Positions 18,252-26,438 of a DNA stretch of 36,062 bases are shown piece after piece. The notes beneath the pieces were generated by a model. It was not told the origin of the DNA and searched no databases. It saw nothing but the letters and a program-made list of their open reading frames with translations. The stretch's first letter is position 1; the number at the start of each line of letters is the position of its first letter. The position numbers and the translations under genes were made by a program. The stretch comes from Desulfobacter curvatus DSM 3379 (lineage in GTDB: Bacteria; Desulfobacterota; Desulfobacteria; Desulfobacterales; Desulfobacteraceae): assembly GCF_000373985.1 (NCBI RefSeq), contig NZ_KB893088.1, positions 1 to 36,062 of the forward strand, read 5' to 3'.

Positions 18252-18455
18252 ATGAAAACGTTAATTGGCGGAGCTATTGCAGTTCTTCTCGGAGTTGTTG
18301 GTCTGGCAGTATGGTTTACGGAATTTTTGATGATTATTACCGGATGTATCCCTGTTGTTCTTCTGCTGGCCGGCGGTTTCGCACTCTACCTTGGATTTGA
18401 CGAGTTGAAAGACTCTTGGAAAAATGACGAAGGCGCTGACGCTTCTGCCGATTAA
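18252..18455 (+). CDS. Small two-helix membrane protein, MamI-like
   Basis: A 67-residue protein with two hydrophobic helices (about 3-21 and 29-49) joined by a short Trp/Phe turn (VWFTEFL), then LGFDELKDSWK and an acidic tail. The pattern of a Gly/Ala/Leu-rich helix, tryptophan turn, Pro-containing second helix and Gly plus charged tail resembles the magnetosome protein MamI. Similar small proteins may be widespread in Desulfobacterota, so this is not evidence for magnetosomes. A near-perfect AAGGAGG site and its own terminator at 18556-18590 suggest a well-expressed single gene. After the TAA the same frame stays open with coding-like sequence (DKIQLAELEKELTVEK), as if the protein was once longer. 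Confidence 0.65.
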   Translation: MKTLIGGAIAVLLGVVGLAVWFTEFLMIITGCIPVVLLLAGGFALYLGFDELKDSWKNDEGADASAD

Positions 18456-18555
18456 GACAAAATCCAACTTGCCGAACTCGAAAAAGAACTGACAGTAGAA
18501 AAAGCGACTGATGATTCCGTTTTACCGGATTTATCAGCTCTTACTCTATCGATTA

Positions 18556-18590
18556 AAAGGGCCGTGATGGGATGTCACAGCCCTTTTTTT
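18556..18590 (+). terminator. Rho-independent terminator, probably bidirectional
   Basis: The stem AAAGGGC-CGTGA pairs with TGTCAC-AGCCCTTT around a short loop and is followed by a run of T residues ending at 18591. On the opposite strand the hairpin is followed by TTTT, so it can also end the minus-strand DUF1343 gene, whose stop codon at 18590-18592 abuts the T tract. It terminates the small membrane-protein gene on the plus strand. Confidence 0.85.
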
Positions 18591-19774
18591 TATTTGTATA
18601 AATAAAAGGTTTGTGATGTCTGCTTAAACACCTGCAGCGAAACCTGCCAGGCCTTTTCCAATTCAAGGGGGTCATTCATCTCATCAAGATTTTCCCGCAA
18701 TTTCCGGCTTCCTAAAATCAAGTCCATGGGCAGGCGCTCAAATTCATATTCATAGGGCGGCACCTTGAACTGAAATTCGTTGGGATGTGCCCTCATGATT
18801 TCCTGTAACAAAATTATGGAGCATAAATAGGGTTTATATTTATCCCTGTCTATTATGTGGATGTGAACGCCTTGGCATGTCTGGTTCTGCCATTTCCCCG
18901 ATGTGGGTTGGAAACACAGTGGCCGCAGTATAATGCCTTCAAGGCGGTCTTGCACACGCCGTTTCAATGCATGAATATCCACAAAGGGCGCGCCGAATTG
19001 TTCAAAGGGCAGGGTGGTCCCCCGTCCTTCCGACAGATTGGTCCCTTCAAAGATCACCTGGCCGGGATATACCATGGCTGAAAGCGGCGTGGGCAGGTTT
19101 GGAGACGGTGGAATCCAGACCAAGCCCGTATCCTGCCAGTACATATCCCTGGTCCATCCCTGCATGGAAATCACGGTAAGGTCACAACCGATTTTTTGGG
19201 TTGTATTGATGTAGGCGCTCATTTCGCCTACGGTCATGCCGTGGCGCATGGGGATGGGGTAACGCCCAACAAAAGAGGCGTACTCCGCTTCAAGGATATT
19301 ACCCTCAACCTGCAAGCCGCCCACAGGGTTGGGCCGGTCCAGAACCACCACGGATTTGTCGAGCTTTGCTGCCGTTTCAAGACAGTATGAGATGGTATAA
19401 ATGAAGGTATACACACGGGTGCCTACATCCTGGATATCAATAACCAGAGTATCTATGGGGGTAAACATTTCGGCTGTGGGGATTCTTGTTTCACTGTACA
19501 AGCTAAATACCGGTATATTCAAATCCGGGTCCCTGAAATGTCCGGATTCTATCATATTGTCCTGTTTTTCAGCAAAAAAACCGTGCTGGGGAGAGAACAG
19601 GGTGCTGAGCTGCCCGGGAAAAAGTTGCGCTATGACATCTTTTGCATGGGCAAACCGGCTTGTGATCGACGCTGGATTTGCCAGAAGACCCAGTCGCCTG
19701 CCTTTTAAACATTCAGGCGGATTATTCCATAGGGTGTCCAGTCCGGTTTTGACTCGTGGTGTGTTCTTATTCAA
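18590..19774 (-). CDS. namZ: DUF1343 protein, NamZ-type exo-N-acetylmuramidase (GH171)
   Basis: This DUF1343 family member corresponds to NamZ, an exo-beta-N-acetylmuramidase that releases MurNAc from non-reducing ends of peptidoglycan fragments. Signature segments are GLLANPASI, the FSPQHGFF loop, IDIQDVGTRVYTF, VLDRPNPVGG, PMRHGMTVGE, WIPPSPNLPT, EGTNLSEGRGTT and PFEQFGAP. The open frame extends to a TTG at 19828, but the TTG at 19774 has GGAGG six bases upstream and is preferred, giving 394 residues. The loop has Gln (SPQHG) where better-known members have Glu (PEHG). No clear export signal is seen, so a cytoplasmic or recycling role is possible. The MurU-AmgK-like fusion lies about 3.4 kb away on the same strand, beyond plsB, and supports a MurNAc salvage role. 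Confidence 0.82.
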   Translation of the reverse strand: MNKNTPRVKTGLDTLWNNPPECLKGRRLGLLANPASITSRFAHAKDVIAQLFPGQLSTLFSPQHGFFAEKQDNMIESGHFRDPDLNIPVFSLYSETRIPTAEMFTPIDTLVIDIQDVGTRVYTFIYTISYCLETAAKLDKSVVVLDRPNPVGGLQVEGNILEAEYASFVGRYPIPMRHGMTVGEMSAYINTTQKIGCDLTVISMQGWTRDMYWQDTGLVWIPPSPNLPTPLSAMVYPGQVIFEGTNLSEGRGTTLPFEQFGAPFVDIHALKRRVQDRLEGIILRPLCFQPTSGKWQNQTCQGVHIHIIDRDKYKPYLCSIILLQEIMRAHPNEFQFKVPPYEYEFERLPMDLILGSRKLRENLDEMNDPLELEKAWQVSLQVFKQTSQTFYLYK

Positions 19775-19894
19775 TGTTAACCTCCAAATAGTCCGTACAC
19801 CCAATTCAACTATCACAGGTATTGACAAAAATTCAAATCCTAACTAATTAATACTGTTTTTATCCAACCCGCAAATCAATGGAGTACATCTTTC

Positions 19895-20986
19895 ATGTTG
19901 TTTTCAGTCAGTGAGTCCGTAAAGGCCATAAAGCCCTATGAGGCCGGCAAGCCGCTAAGTGAGGTGGAGCGTGAGTATGGTATTGCCGATGCGGTAAAGC
20001 TTGCCTCCAATGAAAACCCTTTTGGGTGTTCACCCAACGTAACCCAGGCCGTTGTGTCAAAACTGTCCGGGATGAACCGGTATCCTGAGCCGATTCCTTT
20101 TACACTATGTCAAAAACTTGCTGAAAAATACCATGTCGGGATGGAAAATCTGGTCATTGGGAACGGTTCCGATGATATCATTGCCCTGCTTGCCCATGGA
20201 TTTTTGGACCCCGGGCAGGAAGCCGTGATGCCGCTGCCGTCTTTTCTTATGTATGAGATCAGTGTGAAGACCGCAAAGGGTGTTCCGGTTATGGTTCCCC
20301 TGAAAGATTTTTCCACCAACCTTGACGGGCTTGTCAAGGCAGTTACCCCTGAAACAAAATTGGTGTTTGTGACCAATCCATTCAATCCCACCGGGGCTGC
20401 GATTACCAGAGATGAATTTATACGGTTTGCCGATCAACTGCCGGACAACGTGTTGATTATCGTGGATGAAGCGTATATCGAATTTGTACGCAGCGATTCG
20501 GTCTATAACAGCTTGGCCGTACCGTTGGCGGATCCAAGAATAGTAACCATAAGAACGTTTTCCAAAGCATACGGCCTTGCCGGCTTCCGCATTGGTTACG
20601 GGGTGATGGATAAAGCGGTTGCTGAAATTTTAAACCGGATTCGTCAGCCCTTTAATGTGAACTCCCTTGCCCAGGTAGCGGCCCAGGCTGCTCTGGAAGA
20701 TACCGATTTTCTGTCCAAAGCCATTTCCGGCACCCACAAGGGGCTTGACTTTTTAACCCAGAAATTTAGCGAAGCCGGTTTTGAGGTGATGCCCACCCAG
20801 GCCAATTTTTTGATGGTGGATGTAAAGACCGATTCCCGGGAAATTTGTGAGAAACTGCTTAGAAAAGGCGTGGTGGTGAGATCGCTTGCATCCTATGGAT
20901 ATGATACCTTTCTTCGCATCAATGCCGGAACGGACCGGGAAAATCAAATATGCGTGGATGCGCTCATCAGTGCTGCAGGTAAATAA
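19895..20986 (+). CDS. hisC: Histidinol-phosphate aminotransferase
   Basis: HisC is a PLP-dependent class I/II aminotransferase that converts imidazole acetol phosphate and glutamate to histidinol phosphate in histidine synthesis. Some homologues also act on aromatic amino acids. The N-terminal SNENPFGCSP, the cofactor-site GNGSDD, NPFNPTGA and DEAYIEF motifs, the PLP-binding Lys224 in TFSKAYGLAGFRIGY and the C-terminal RINAGT region are all present. The length of 363 residues is typical. GGAG lies about 10 bases before the ATG. The stop codon overlaps the cmk start by one base (TAATG), so the two genes are translationally coupled. No other his genes are in the window. Confidence 0.95.
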   Translation: MLFSVSESVKAIKPYEAGKPLSEVEREYGIADAVKLASNENPFGCSPNVTQAVVSKLSGMNRYPEPIPFTLCQKLAEKYHVGMENLVIGNGSDDIIALLAHGFLDPGQEAVMPLPSFLMYEISVKTAKGVPVMVPLKDFSTNLDGLVKAVTPETKLVFVTNPFNPTGAAITRDEFIRFADQLPDNVLIIVDEAYIEFVRSDSVYNSLAVPLADPRIVTIRTFSKAYGLAGFRIGYGVMDKAVAEILNRIRQPFNVNSLAQVAAQAALEDTDFLSKAISGTHKGLDFLTQKFSEAGFEVMPTQANFLMVDVKTDSREICEKLLRKGVVVRSLASYGYDTFLRINAGTDRENQICVDALISAAGK

Positions 20987-21645
20987 TGGACAGGCGTATT
21001 ATTACCATTGACGGGCCGGCCGGTGCCGGTAAAACAACAGTTTCAAAGGCCCTTGCAAGGGAACTTGGCTGTGTTTATGTGGACACCGGTGCGTTGTACA
21101 GAGGCGTTGCCTTTGAAATTCAGCGCCGGCAGATTAATTGGAAAGACAGTTCCCGGCTTGAACCGTTTCTTGACTGCCTTGACCTTGATTTTGTCATGGA
21201 GGGCCGGGAACCTGTGCTCACATCATCGGGCCGGGATATCAGCGCATACATCCGCACCCATGATATCAGTATGCTGGCCTCGGCCACATCGGCCGTCCCC
21301 CAGGTGCGAAAGGCATTGCTGGGTATTCAAAAATCAATTGCCGGAGAAAGGGATGCCGTGTTTGAAGGCCGGGACATGGGCACGGCTGTTTTTCCCGATG
21401 CACCATATAAGTTTTTTTTGACGGCTGACGTTAACGTGCGTGCCCGGAGGCGATTTGAGGAATCAAGCGCCTCCGGGATTCCATTTGAAAAAATTCTCAA
21501 AGATATGGTCAAGCGGGACGCGGACGATACCCAACGTACTGTATCTCCATTGAAACAGGCCCCGGATGCCATCCTTATAGATGCAACCGCATTAGATATC
21601 TCCCAGGTGGTTGAAAAAATGAAAAGCATGATCAAAGTTCTTTAA
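20986..21645 (+). CDS. cmk: Cytidylate kinase
   Basis: This enzyme phosphorylates CMP and dCMP with ATP in nucleotide metabolism. The N-terminal P-loop reads GPAGAGKTT (residues 9-17), followed by VDTGALYRG and later the family motif EGRDMGTAVFPDA and RRFEE. The 219-residue length is normal. It overlaps hisC by one base and precedes rpsA by 126 bases, the well-known bacterial cmk-rpsA linkage. Confidence 0.96.
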   Translation: MDRRIITIDGPAGAGKTTVSKALARELGCVYVDTGALYRGVAFEIQRRQINWKDSSRLEPFLDCLDLDFVMEGREPVLTSSGRDISAYIRTHDISMLASATSAVPQVRKALLGIQKSIAGERDAVFEGRDMGTAVFPDAPYKFFLTADVNVRARRRFEESSASGIPFEKILKDMVKRDADDTQRTVSPLKQAPDAILIDATALDISQVVEKMKSMIKVL

Positions 21646-21771
21646 AAAGTTCCGGAATTTCTTGATTTTTCTTTTTTTCGTTGGTATAAGGTCCAATTGT
21701 ACTTGCCTTCTGCCATCTTTTCCTTAGGATTCAAAGGCGGGTAACATCATCGATTAGGGGGATAAACATTA

Positions 21772-23562
21772 ATGAACAACATTGCTGAAGAAAACGAAAA
21801 CCAAAACATGAATCAAGAATTAGAGACCCAAAAAGAGGTAAAAGAGTCCGAAATCGAACTCACCGGAGAAGAGACCATGGAAGAACTGCTGGACATCTAT
21901 GATTCCAGCCTTAGTAAATTTGAAGAGGGACAGGTTGTCACCGGAACAGTGATCTCTGTCGGCAGGGAGACGGTCCTTGTGGATGTGGGATACAAATCTG
22001 AGGGACAGATCTCAATTCATGAATTCATTGGTGAGGACGGCAATGTCAGCGTCAACGTCGGCGACGAGTTTGAGGTAATGATTGAAGTATGGGATGAAGA
22101 AGAAGAGACCGTTCTTCTCTCCCGTGACAAAGCCAAAAAGGTTAAAGTATGGGATGCCATCAAGGATATTTACGACGACGACGGTACCATTGAAGGTGTC
22201 ATCACCAGTCGGGTTAAAGGCGGCTTCTCGGTTGATATCGGACTGCAGGCATTTTTGCCTGGATCCCAGGCGGATCTGCGACCCATTCGCAACATGGATG
22301 AAATGGTCGGCCAGACTTATACCTTTAAGATTCTCAAGTACAACAAGAAAAGAAACAACATTGTTCTGTCACGCCGGGTATTGCTTGAAACCGAAAGAGA
22401 AAAAATGCGTAGCGCTACCCTGGCTGCCATTGAAAATGACAAAGTCATGGAAGGTATTGTCAAAAACATTACCGAATATGGTGTTTTTGTTGATCTCGGC
22501 GGAGTTGACGGACTTCTTCATATTACCGATATTTCCTGGGGACGGGTTAAACATCCCTCTGAATTGTTTTCCGTTGGCGATCATATCAAGGTGAAAATTC
22601 TCTCCTTTGATTTTGAGAAAGAACGGGTTTCCTTGGGCATGAAACAGCTGACACCCGATCCCTGGACAACAGCTGCAGAAAAATATCCCACCGGTTCCAA
22701 GATCGAAGGCCGGGTGGTCAGCCTCACTGATTACGGAGCATTCATTGAGCTTGAAGAAGGTGTTGAAGGCCTTATTCATGTCTCTGAAATGTCCTGGACC
22801 CGCAAAATCCGCCATCCGTCCCAGATGGTTGCCGTGGGCGAACAGGTTGAAGCCGTTGTTCTGGATCTCAAACCTGAAAACCGCAGGATTTCTCTGGGCA
22901 TCAAACAGACCGTTGAAAATCCCTGGGAAGTCATTTCCCAGAAATATCCCGTGGGCACCATCATTGAAGGAAAAATTAAGAACATTACCGAATTTGGTCT
23001 GTTCATCGGCATTGATGACGACATTGACGGCCTGGTTCACATTTCTGATATTTCCTGGACCAAACGGATCAAACATCCTTCTGAAATTTATAAGAAAAAT
23101 GATACCATTCAGGCCGTCGTACTTGATATCGACAAGGCCAATGAAAGATTCTCTTTGGGTATCAAGCAGACCCAGGTAGATCCTTGGGAAACAGTTGCCG
23201 AACGCTATGATGTGGGCAAGGAAATTTCCGGCGTTATTACCAATCTCACCGATTTCGGTGTTTTTGTAGAGCTGGAAGAAGGTATTGAAGGGCTGGTTCA
23301 TGTATCTGAAATCAGCAAGGAAAATATCAAGAGCCCCAAAGAGCATTACCAGATCGGCGAAACCATTACTGCCAAGGTAATGAACATTAATTCCGATGAA
23401 AGACGGATCGGCCTGTCCATCAAGCGTCTGGACGAAGATGACGATGATAGATATCTTGAAGAAATTGCAAAAAGTTCTAAACCTGCTGCCTCCGCATTTG
23501 GAGAGATGCTTAGAAACAACATCCAGGAAAAACTGGAAGCGGAGAAAAAAGAAAACGAATAG
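21772..23562 (+). CDS. rpsA: 30S ribosomal protein S1
   Basis: S1 binds mRNA on the 30S subunit and helps initiate translation of weak or structured messages. The 596-residue protein starts with an acidic Glu/Asn-rich extension (about 1-45). Six S1/OB-fold repeats follow at about 50-120, 136-203, 221-290, 307-376, 394-463 and 481-550. Repeats 3 to 6 are highly alike, each with GVFVDLGG/GLFIGIDD-type strands, a GLxHxSxxSW core and an RxSLGxKQ end. The tail is charged. GGGGGAT lies upstream of the ATG. A strong terminator follows at 23609-23649, so the cmk-rpsA transcript probably ends there. Confidence 0.96.
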   Translation: MNNIAEENENQNMNQELETQKEVKESEIELTGEETMEELLDIYDSSLSKFEEGQVVTGTVISVGRETVLVDVGYKSEGQISIHEFIGEDGNVSVNVGDEFEVMIEVWDEEEETVLLSRDKAKKVKVWDAIKDIYDDDGTIEGVITSRVKGGFSVDIGLQAFLPGSQADLRPIRNMDEMVGQTYTFKILKYNKKRNNIVLSRRVLLETEREKMRSATLAAIENDKVMEGIVKNITEYGVFVDLGGVDGLLHITDISWGRVKHPSELFSVGDHIKVKILSFDFEKERVSLGMKQLTPDPWTTAAEKYPTGSKIEGRVVSLTDYGAFIELEEGVEGLIHVSEMSWTRKIRHPSQMVAVGEQVEAVVLDLKPENRRISLGIKQTVENPWEVISQKYPVGTIIEGKIKNITEFGLFIGIDDDIDGLVHISDISWTKRIKHPSEIYKKNDTIQAVVLDIDKANERFSLGIKQTQVDPWETVAERYDVGKEISGVITNLTDFGVFVELEEGIEGLVHVSEISKENIKSPKEHYQIGETITAKVMNINSDERRIGLSIKRLDEDDDDRYLEEIAKSSKPAASAFGEMLRNNIQEKLEAEKKENE

Positions 23563-23608
23563 TATCTGCCTGACAGGCAGTAGCAGGGTTGTAATTCTTT
23601 AAATTTTC

Positions 23609-23649
23609 AAGGCCGGACTGATCCTTTAAACAGGATATCCGGCCTTTTT
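23609..23649 (+). terminator. Rho-independent terminator after rpsA
   Basis: AAGGCCGGA (23609-23617) pairs perfectly with TCCGGCCTT (23638-23646). An inner ATCCT/AGGAT stem extends it, and a run of five T residues follows. A smaller CTGCC/GGCAG hairpin at 23566-23580 lies just after the rpsA stop codon. Confidence 0.9.
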
Positions 23650-23683
23650 CGTTCCAATCATAAAAAATTGAGGAAAATCCCTT

Positions 23684-24586
23684 ATGTTTGCAAGACGTCA
23701 TCCTATTTTGTTTTTTCTTTGTGTCATCTGTGCCTGCTTTACCTTGGGAGTTGTTGCCGTGTCCGGTGTTGCCGTCTTGGGCGCCTTTGCCCTAAATAGC
23801 GGAATCAGCGGTGCCATCGCATCCCCCCGGGGCAATATCGGCGTGGTCGAGGTGACAGGACCTATTATGTCATCACAAAAAATCATTGAGGATCTTCAAG
23901 GGTTCATGGATGATGATGCCATTAAGGCAATTGTTTTAAGGGTTGACAGTCCAGGTGGTGGAATCGGGCCTTCCCAGGAAGTATACCGGGAACTGATGAA
24001 GAACCGAGATGCAAAAACAGTGATCGCCTCCATGGGGTCTGTTGCTGCCTCCGGGGGGTATTATATCGCATGTGCGGCCCAGGGTATTGTTGCAAATTCC
24101 GGTACCATCACCGGTTCAATCGGCGTGATCATGGAATATGCCAATATTGAACAGATTGCTCAAAAAATCGGGATCTCCCCTGTGGTAATAAAAAGCGGTG
24201 AGTATAAGGATATGGGTTCCCCCATGAGAGCCATTAAAGAGAGGGAAAAACAGCTGTTTCAAAATCTTGTGGATGAACTGCACGCCCAGTTCGTTTCCGA
24301 TGCGGCTGCTGCCAGGGATATGGAGACCGATGTCATGGCTAAACTGGCTGACGGCAGGGTTTATACCGGACAGACCGCCATGAAACTTAAGCTTGTGGAC
24401 CGTATCGGGAACCTGGATGATGCAGTGCAGTGGGCCGGACAGATAGCCGGCATTGAAGAAGAATTGATCCCGGTTTATCCCAAAGCGGATAAAATGACTC
24501 TGTTTAAAAAGCTGGCCGAAACCCTGTTGCAGGATGTTAATTGGGGTACCAAGCTGTCCGAACAGTTCAGGTATGTTTTCAATTGA
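23684..24586 (+). CDS. sppA: Signal peptide peptidase SppA, short (36K-type) S49 protease
   Basis: This membrane-anchored serine protease degrades leftover signal peptides. A hydrophobic helix at about 8-38 anchors it with the catalytic domain outside the cytoplasm. S49 features are LRVDSPGGG, SMGSVAASGGYYIAC with the likely nucleophile Ser123, the oxyanion-region NSGTITGSIGV, and KSGEYKDMGSP with the likely general base Lys175 (52 residues later, as in the Bacillus enzyme). At 300 residues it is the short single-domain form. GAGGA precedes the ATG. Its stop lies two bases from the stop of the convergent Sua5/YciO gene. Confidence 0.93.
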   Translation: MFARRHPILFFLCVICACFTLGVVAVSGVAVLGAFALNSGISGAIASPRGNIGVVEVTGPIMSSQKIIEDLQGFMDDDAIKAIVLRVDSPGGGIGPSQEVYRELMKNRDAKTVIASMGSVAASGGYYIACAAQGIVANSGTITGSIGVIMEYANIEQIAQKIGISPVVIKSGEYKDMGSPMRAIKEREKQLFQNLVDELHAQFVSDAAAARDMETDVMAKLADGRVYTGQTAMKLKLVDRIGNLDDAVQWAGQIAGIEEELIPVYPKADKMTLFKKLAETLLQDVNWGTKLSEQFRYVFN

Positions 24587-24588
24587 GT

Positions 24589-25197
24589 CTACTCAAAAAG
24601 GTCCACCTCGCCTGCACCACGTCTGATCACCTCCGGTTCATCCTCAATCAGGGAGATTACGGAAGATGGGGTGTTGGGGACGGGGCCGCCGTCCAAAACC
24701 ATGTCCAGCCTTGTGTCGAAATAATCATGAAGCAAGGATGCATCTTCAAACACGTCACCGTTGGGGTCAGTGGCTGACGTCGAAATAATGGGATTGCCAA
24801 GCTCCAGGGCAAGACTTATGGCGATTTGATTGGCCGGGACCCTGATGCCTGCGGTTTTTCTTTTGGTCAGCATGATCTTGGGTACCATCTTTGATCCGGG
24901 CAGAATAAAGGTATAAGGACCCGGCAGCAAACGTTTCATGTGGCGATAGGCGATATTGGATACTTTGGCATATTGGGAAATATTTTTCAGATCCGGACAG
25001 ATGAAGCTGAACGGCTTGTTTTTATCCCGTTGTTTGAGCCGGTATATGTTTTCAATGGCCTTTTTGTTCATGATATCACACCCGATGCCGTAAAATGTGT
25101 CTGTGGGATAGGCAATAATTCCGCCTTTTTTGAGACTTTCCACTGCCATTGTTATGATTCGTGCCTGGGGTGTATGGGGATTAACATTATGTAACAT
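24589..25197 (-). CDS. Sua5/YciO/YrdC-family protein (L-threonylcarbamoyladenylate synthase-like)
   Basis: This family makes threonylcarbamoyl-AMP for tRNA t6A37 modification; the YciO branch is less certain in activity. Motifs seen are the N-terminal GGIIAYPTDTFYGIGCD, KRQRDKNKP-like basic loop (LKQRDKNKPFSF), LLPGPYTFIL, RKTAGIRVP and STSATDPNG. The length of 203 residues and the KPFSFIC pattern favour the YciO type. The open frame reaches a codon at 25245, but the ATG at 25197 with AAGGTGG about 6 bases upstream is preferred. It begins 25 bases after the pfkA stop on the same strand, so the two likely form one transcript. Confidence 0.85.
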   Translation of the reverse strand: MLHNVNPHTPQARIITMAVESLKKGGIIAYPTDTFYGIGCDIMNKKAIENIYRLKQRDKNKPFSFICPDLKNISQYAKVSNIAYRHMKRLLPGPYTFILPGSKMVPKIMLTKRKTAGIRVPANQIAISLALELGNPIISTSATDPNGDVFEDASLLHDYFDTRLDMVLDGGPVPNTPSSVISLIEDEPEVIRRGAGEVDLFE

Positions 25198-25222
25198 GGG
25201 TACCACCTTAAACGTGAAGTGT

Positions 25223-26305
25223 TTAATCACCAAAGCAGATACCAAGCGTTTTGGCCGTCAGGATCAACTCTCCGTTTGGATCTACGCTGCGTATTCTGTT
25301 TACGGCATCTTTTAAATGTACACTTCCCATCATTCCGTTGGGCTTAAGTGCCACCATTTTACCGAAATTTTCTGTTGCTGCCATATGTACCGCCTGAACC
25401 CCGAACCGGGTGCATAACTGCCTGTCCCAGTGGGTTGGCTGTCCCCCGCGCTGGAGATGGCCAAGGACCACGCACCGGCTCTCTTTTCCGGTCTTTTGCT
25501 GGATTTTATCGGCAATGGCGTAACCAATGCCGCCAAGACGCACTTCTCTGTCCGTTTTCTCATTGTCGGACACCACCATGGTATCGTCGAGCTTGGCGCC
25601 TTCAGCCACAATAACAATGGTAAATAATTTACCGGTGGCTTCTCTGGCCCTGATTTTTTTCTCTATGGCCGTCAGATTAAATTTTATTTCAGGAATCAGA
25701 ATAACATCCGCACCACCGGCAAGCCCGGCATAGGCGGCGATCCAACCGGCATACCGGCCCATAACTTCAAGCACCATGACCCGGTTATGGCTCTGGGCTG
25801 TTGAATGCAACCGGTCCAAGGCATCCACGGCACAAGCCACGGCTGTGTCAAACCCAAATGTTTGCTGGGTGGCATCCAGGTCATTGTCAATGGTTTTGGG
25901 CACACCGATGACAGGCAGCCCTGATTCGTACATCTGCAGGGCTGTGGTCAGGGTGCCGTCCCCACCGATGACCACAAGGGCGTTCAGGCCCAGCGCTTCT
26001 ATGGTCTGCCTCACCTGGGTCAAAAGTTCCTCAGGTATTTTTCTTGTCTCGCCCTCGCCGGTTTTCGATGAAAATCTGCCGGAATTTGCCGTGCCCAGAA
26101 TGGTGCCCCCACGAATAAGAAGCCCGTCCATATCCCGGACGGTGAGCGGGTCCGCCTGTACCGGTGTCAGGAGTCCGTCAAAACCGCCTCGTATGCCTAT
26201 GGTGGTAAACCCCTGCATATCACCGGCTTTTACAATGGCCCGGATTACTGCATTCAGTCCGGGGCAGTCCCCACCTCCTGTTACCACACCAATTTTCTTT
26301 CCCAT
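25223..26305 (-). CDS. pfkA: 6-phosphofructokinase, ATP-type by active-site residue (group III)
   Basis: Phosphofructokinase phosphorylates fructose 6-phosphate in glycolysis. The nucleotide-binding start GVVTGGGDCPGLN, GTANSGRF, GGDGT (114-118), PKTIDND (136-142), and MGRYAGWIA are all intact. Gly in GGDGT is the residue associated with ATP use, where pyrophosphate enzymes have Asp (GGDDT). PKTIDND is typical of pyrophosphate and mixed-substrate group III enzymes and not of the E. coli PGTIDND form. The preferred start is the ATG at 26305 with AAGGA about 7 bases upstream (360 residues); an upstream ATG at 26338 is in frame without a good ribosome site. It is divergent from the hydrolase gene. 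Confidence 0.9.
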   Translation of the reverse strand: MGKKIGVVTGGGDCPGLNAVIRAIVKAGDMQGFTTIGIRGGFDGLLTPVQADPLTVRDMDGLLIRGGTILGTANSGRFSSKTGEGETRKIPEELLTQVRQTIEALGLNALVVIGGDGTLTTALQMYESGLPVIGVPKTIDNDLDATQQTFGFDTAVACAVDALDRLHSTAQSHNRVMVLEVMGRYAGWIAAYAGLAGGADVILIPEIKFNLTAIEKKIRAREATGKLFTIVIVAEGAKLDDTMVVSDNEKTDREVRLGGIGYAIADKIQQKTGKESRCVVLGHLQRGGQPTHWDRQLCTRFGVQAVHMAATENFGKMVALKPNGMMGSVHLKDAVNRIRSVDPNGELILTAKTLGICFGD

Positions 26306-26438
26306 CTTTAAGTCCTTTTCAATGGCAATACGGCTCATCTCAAATACTGTTCCATATTGAATTAAAGTGGTCTAATTTACCTCACGGTGCTATATCAGAT
26401 AATCAATAACGAAACAAATAAATTAGAGTGTATTTGAC

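Noticed and set aside
22369..23346. 325-residue open frame antisense to rpsA
   Set aside because: It arises from the repeated S1 domains on the other strand; its own repeats simply mirror them.
21772..23562. Internal repeats in rpsA as a possible repeat element
   Set aside because: They are the six S1 domains of ribosomal protein S1, expected for the gene.
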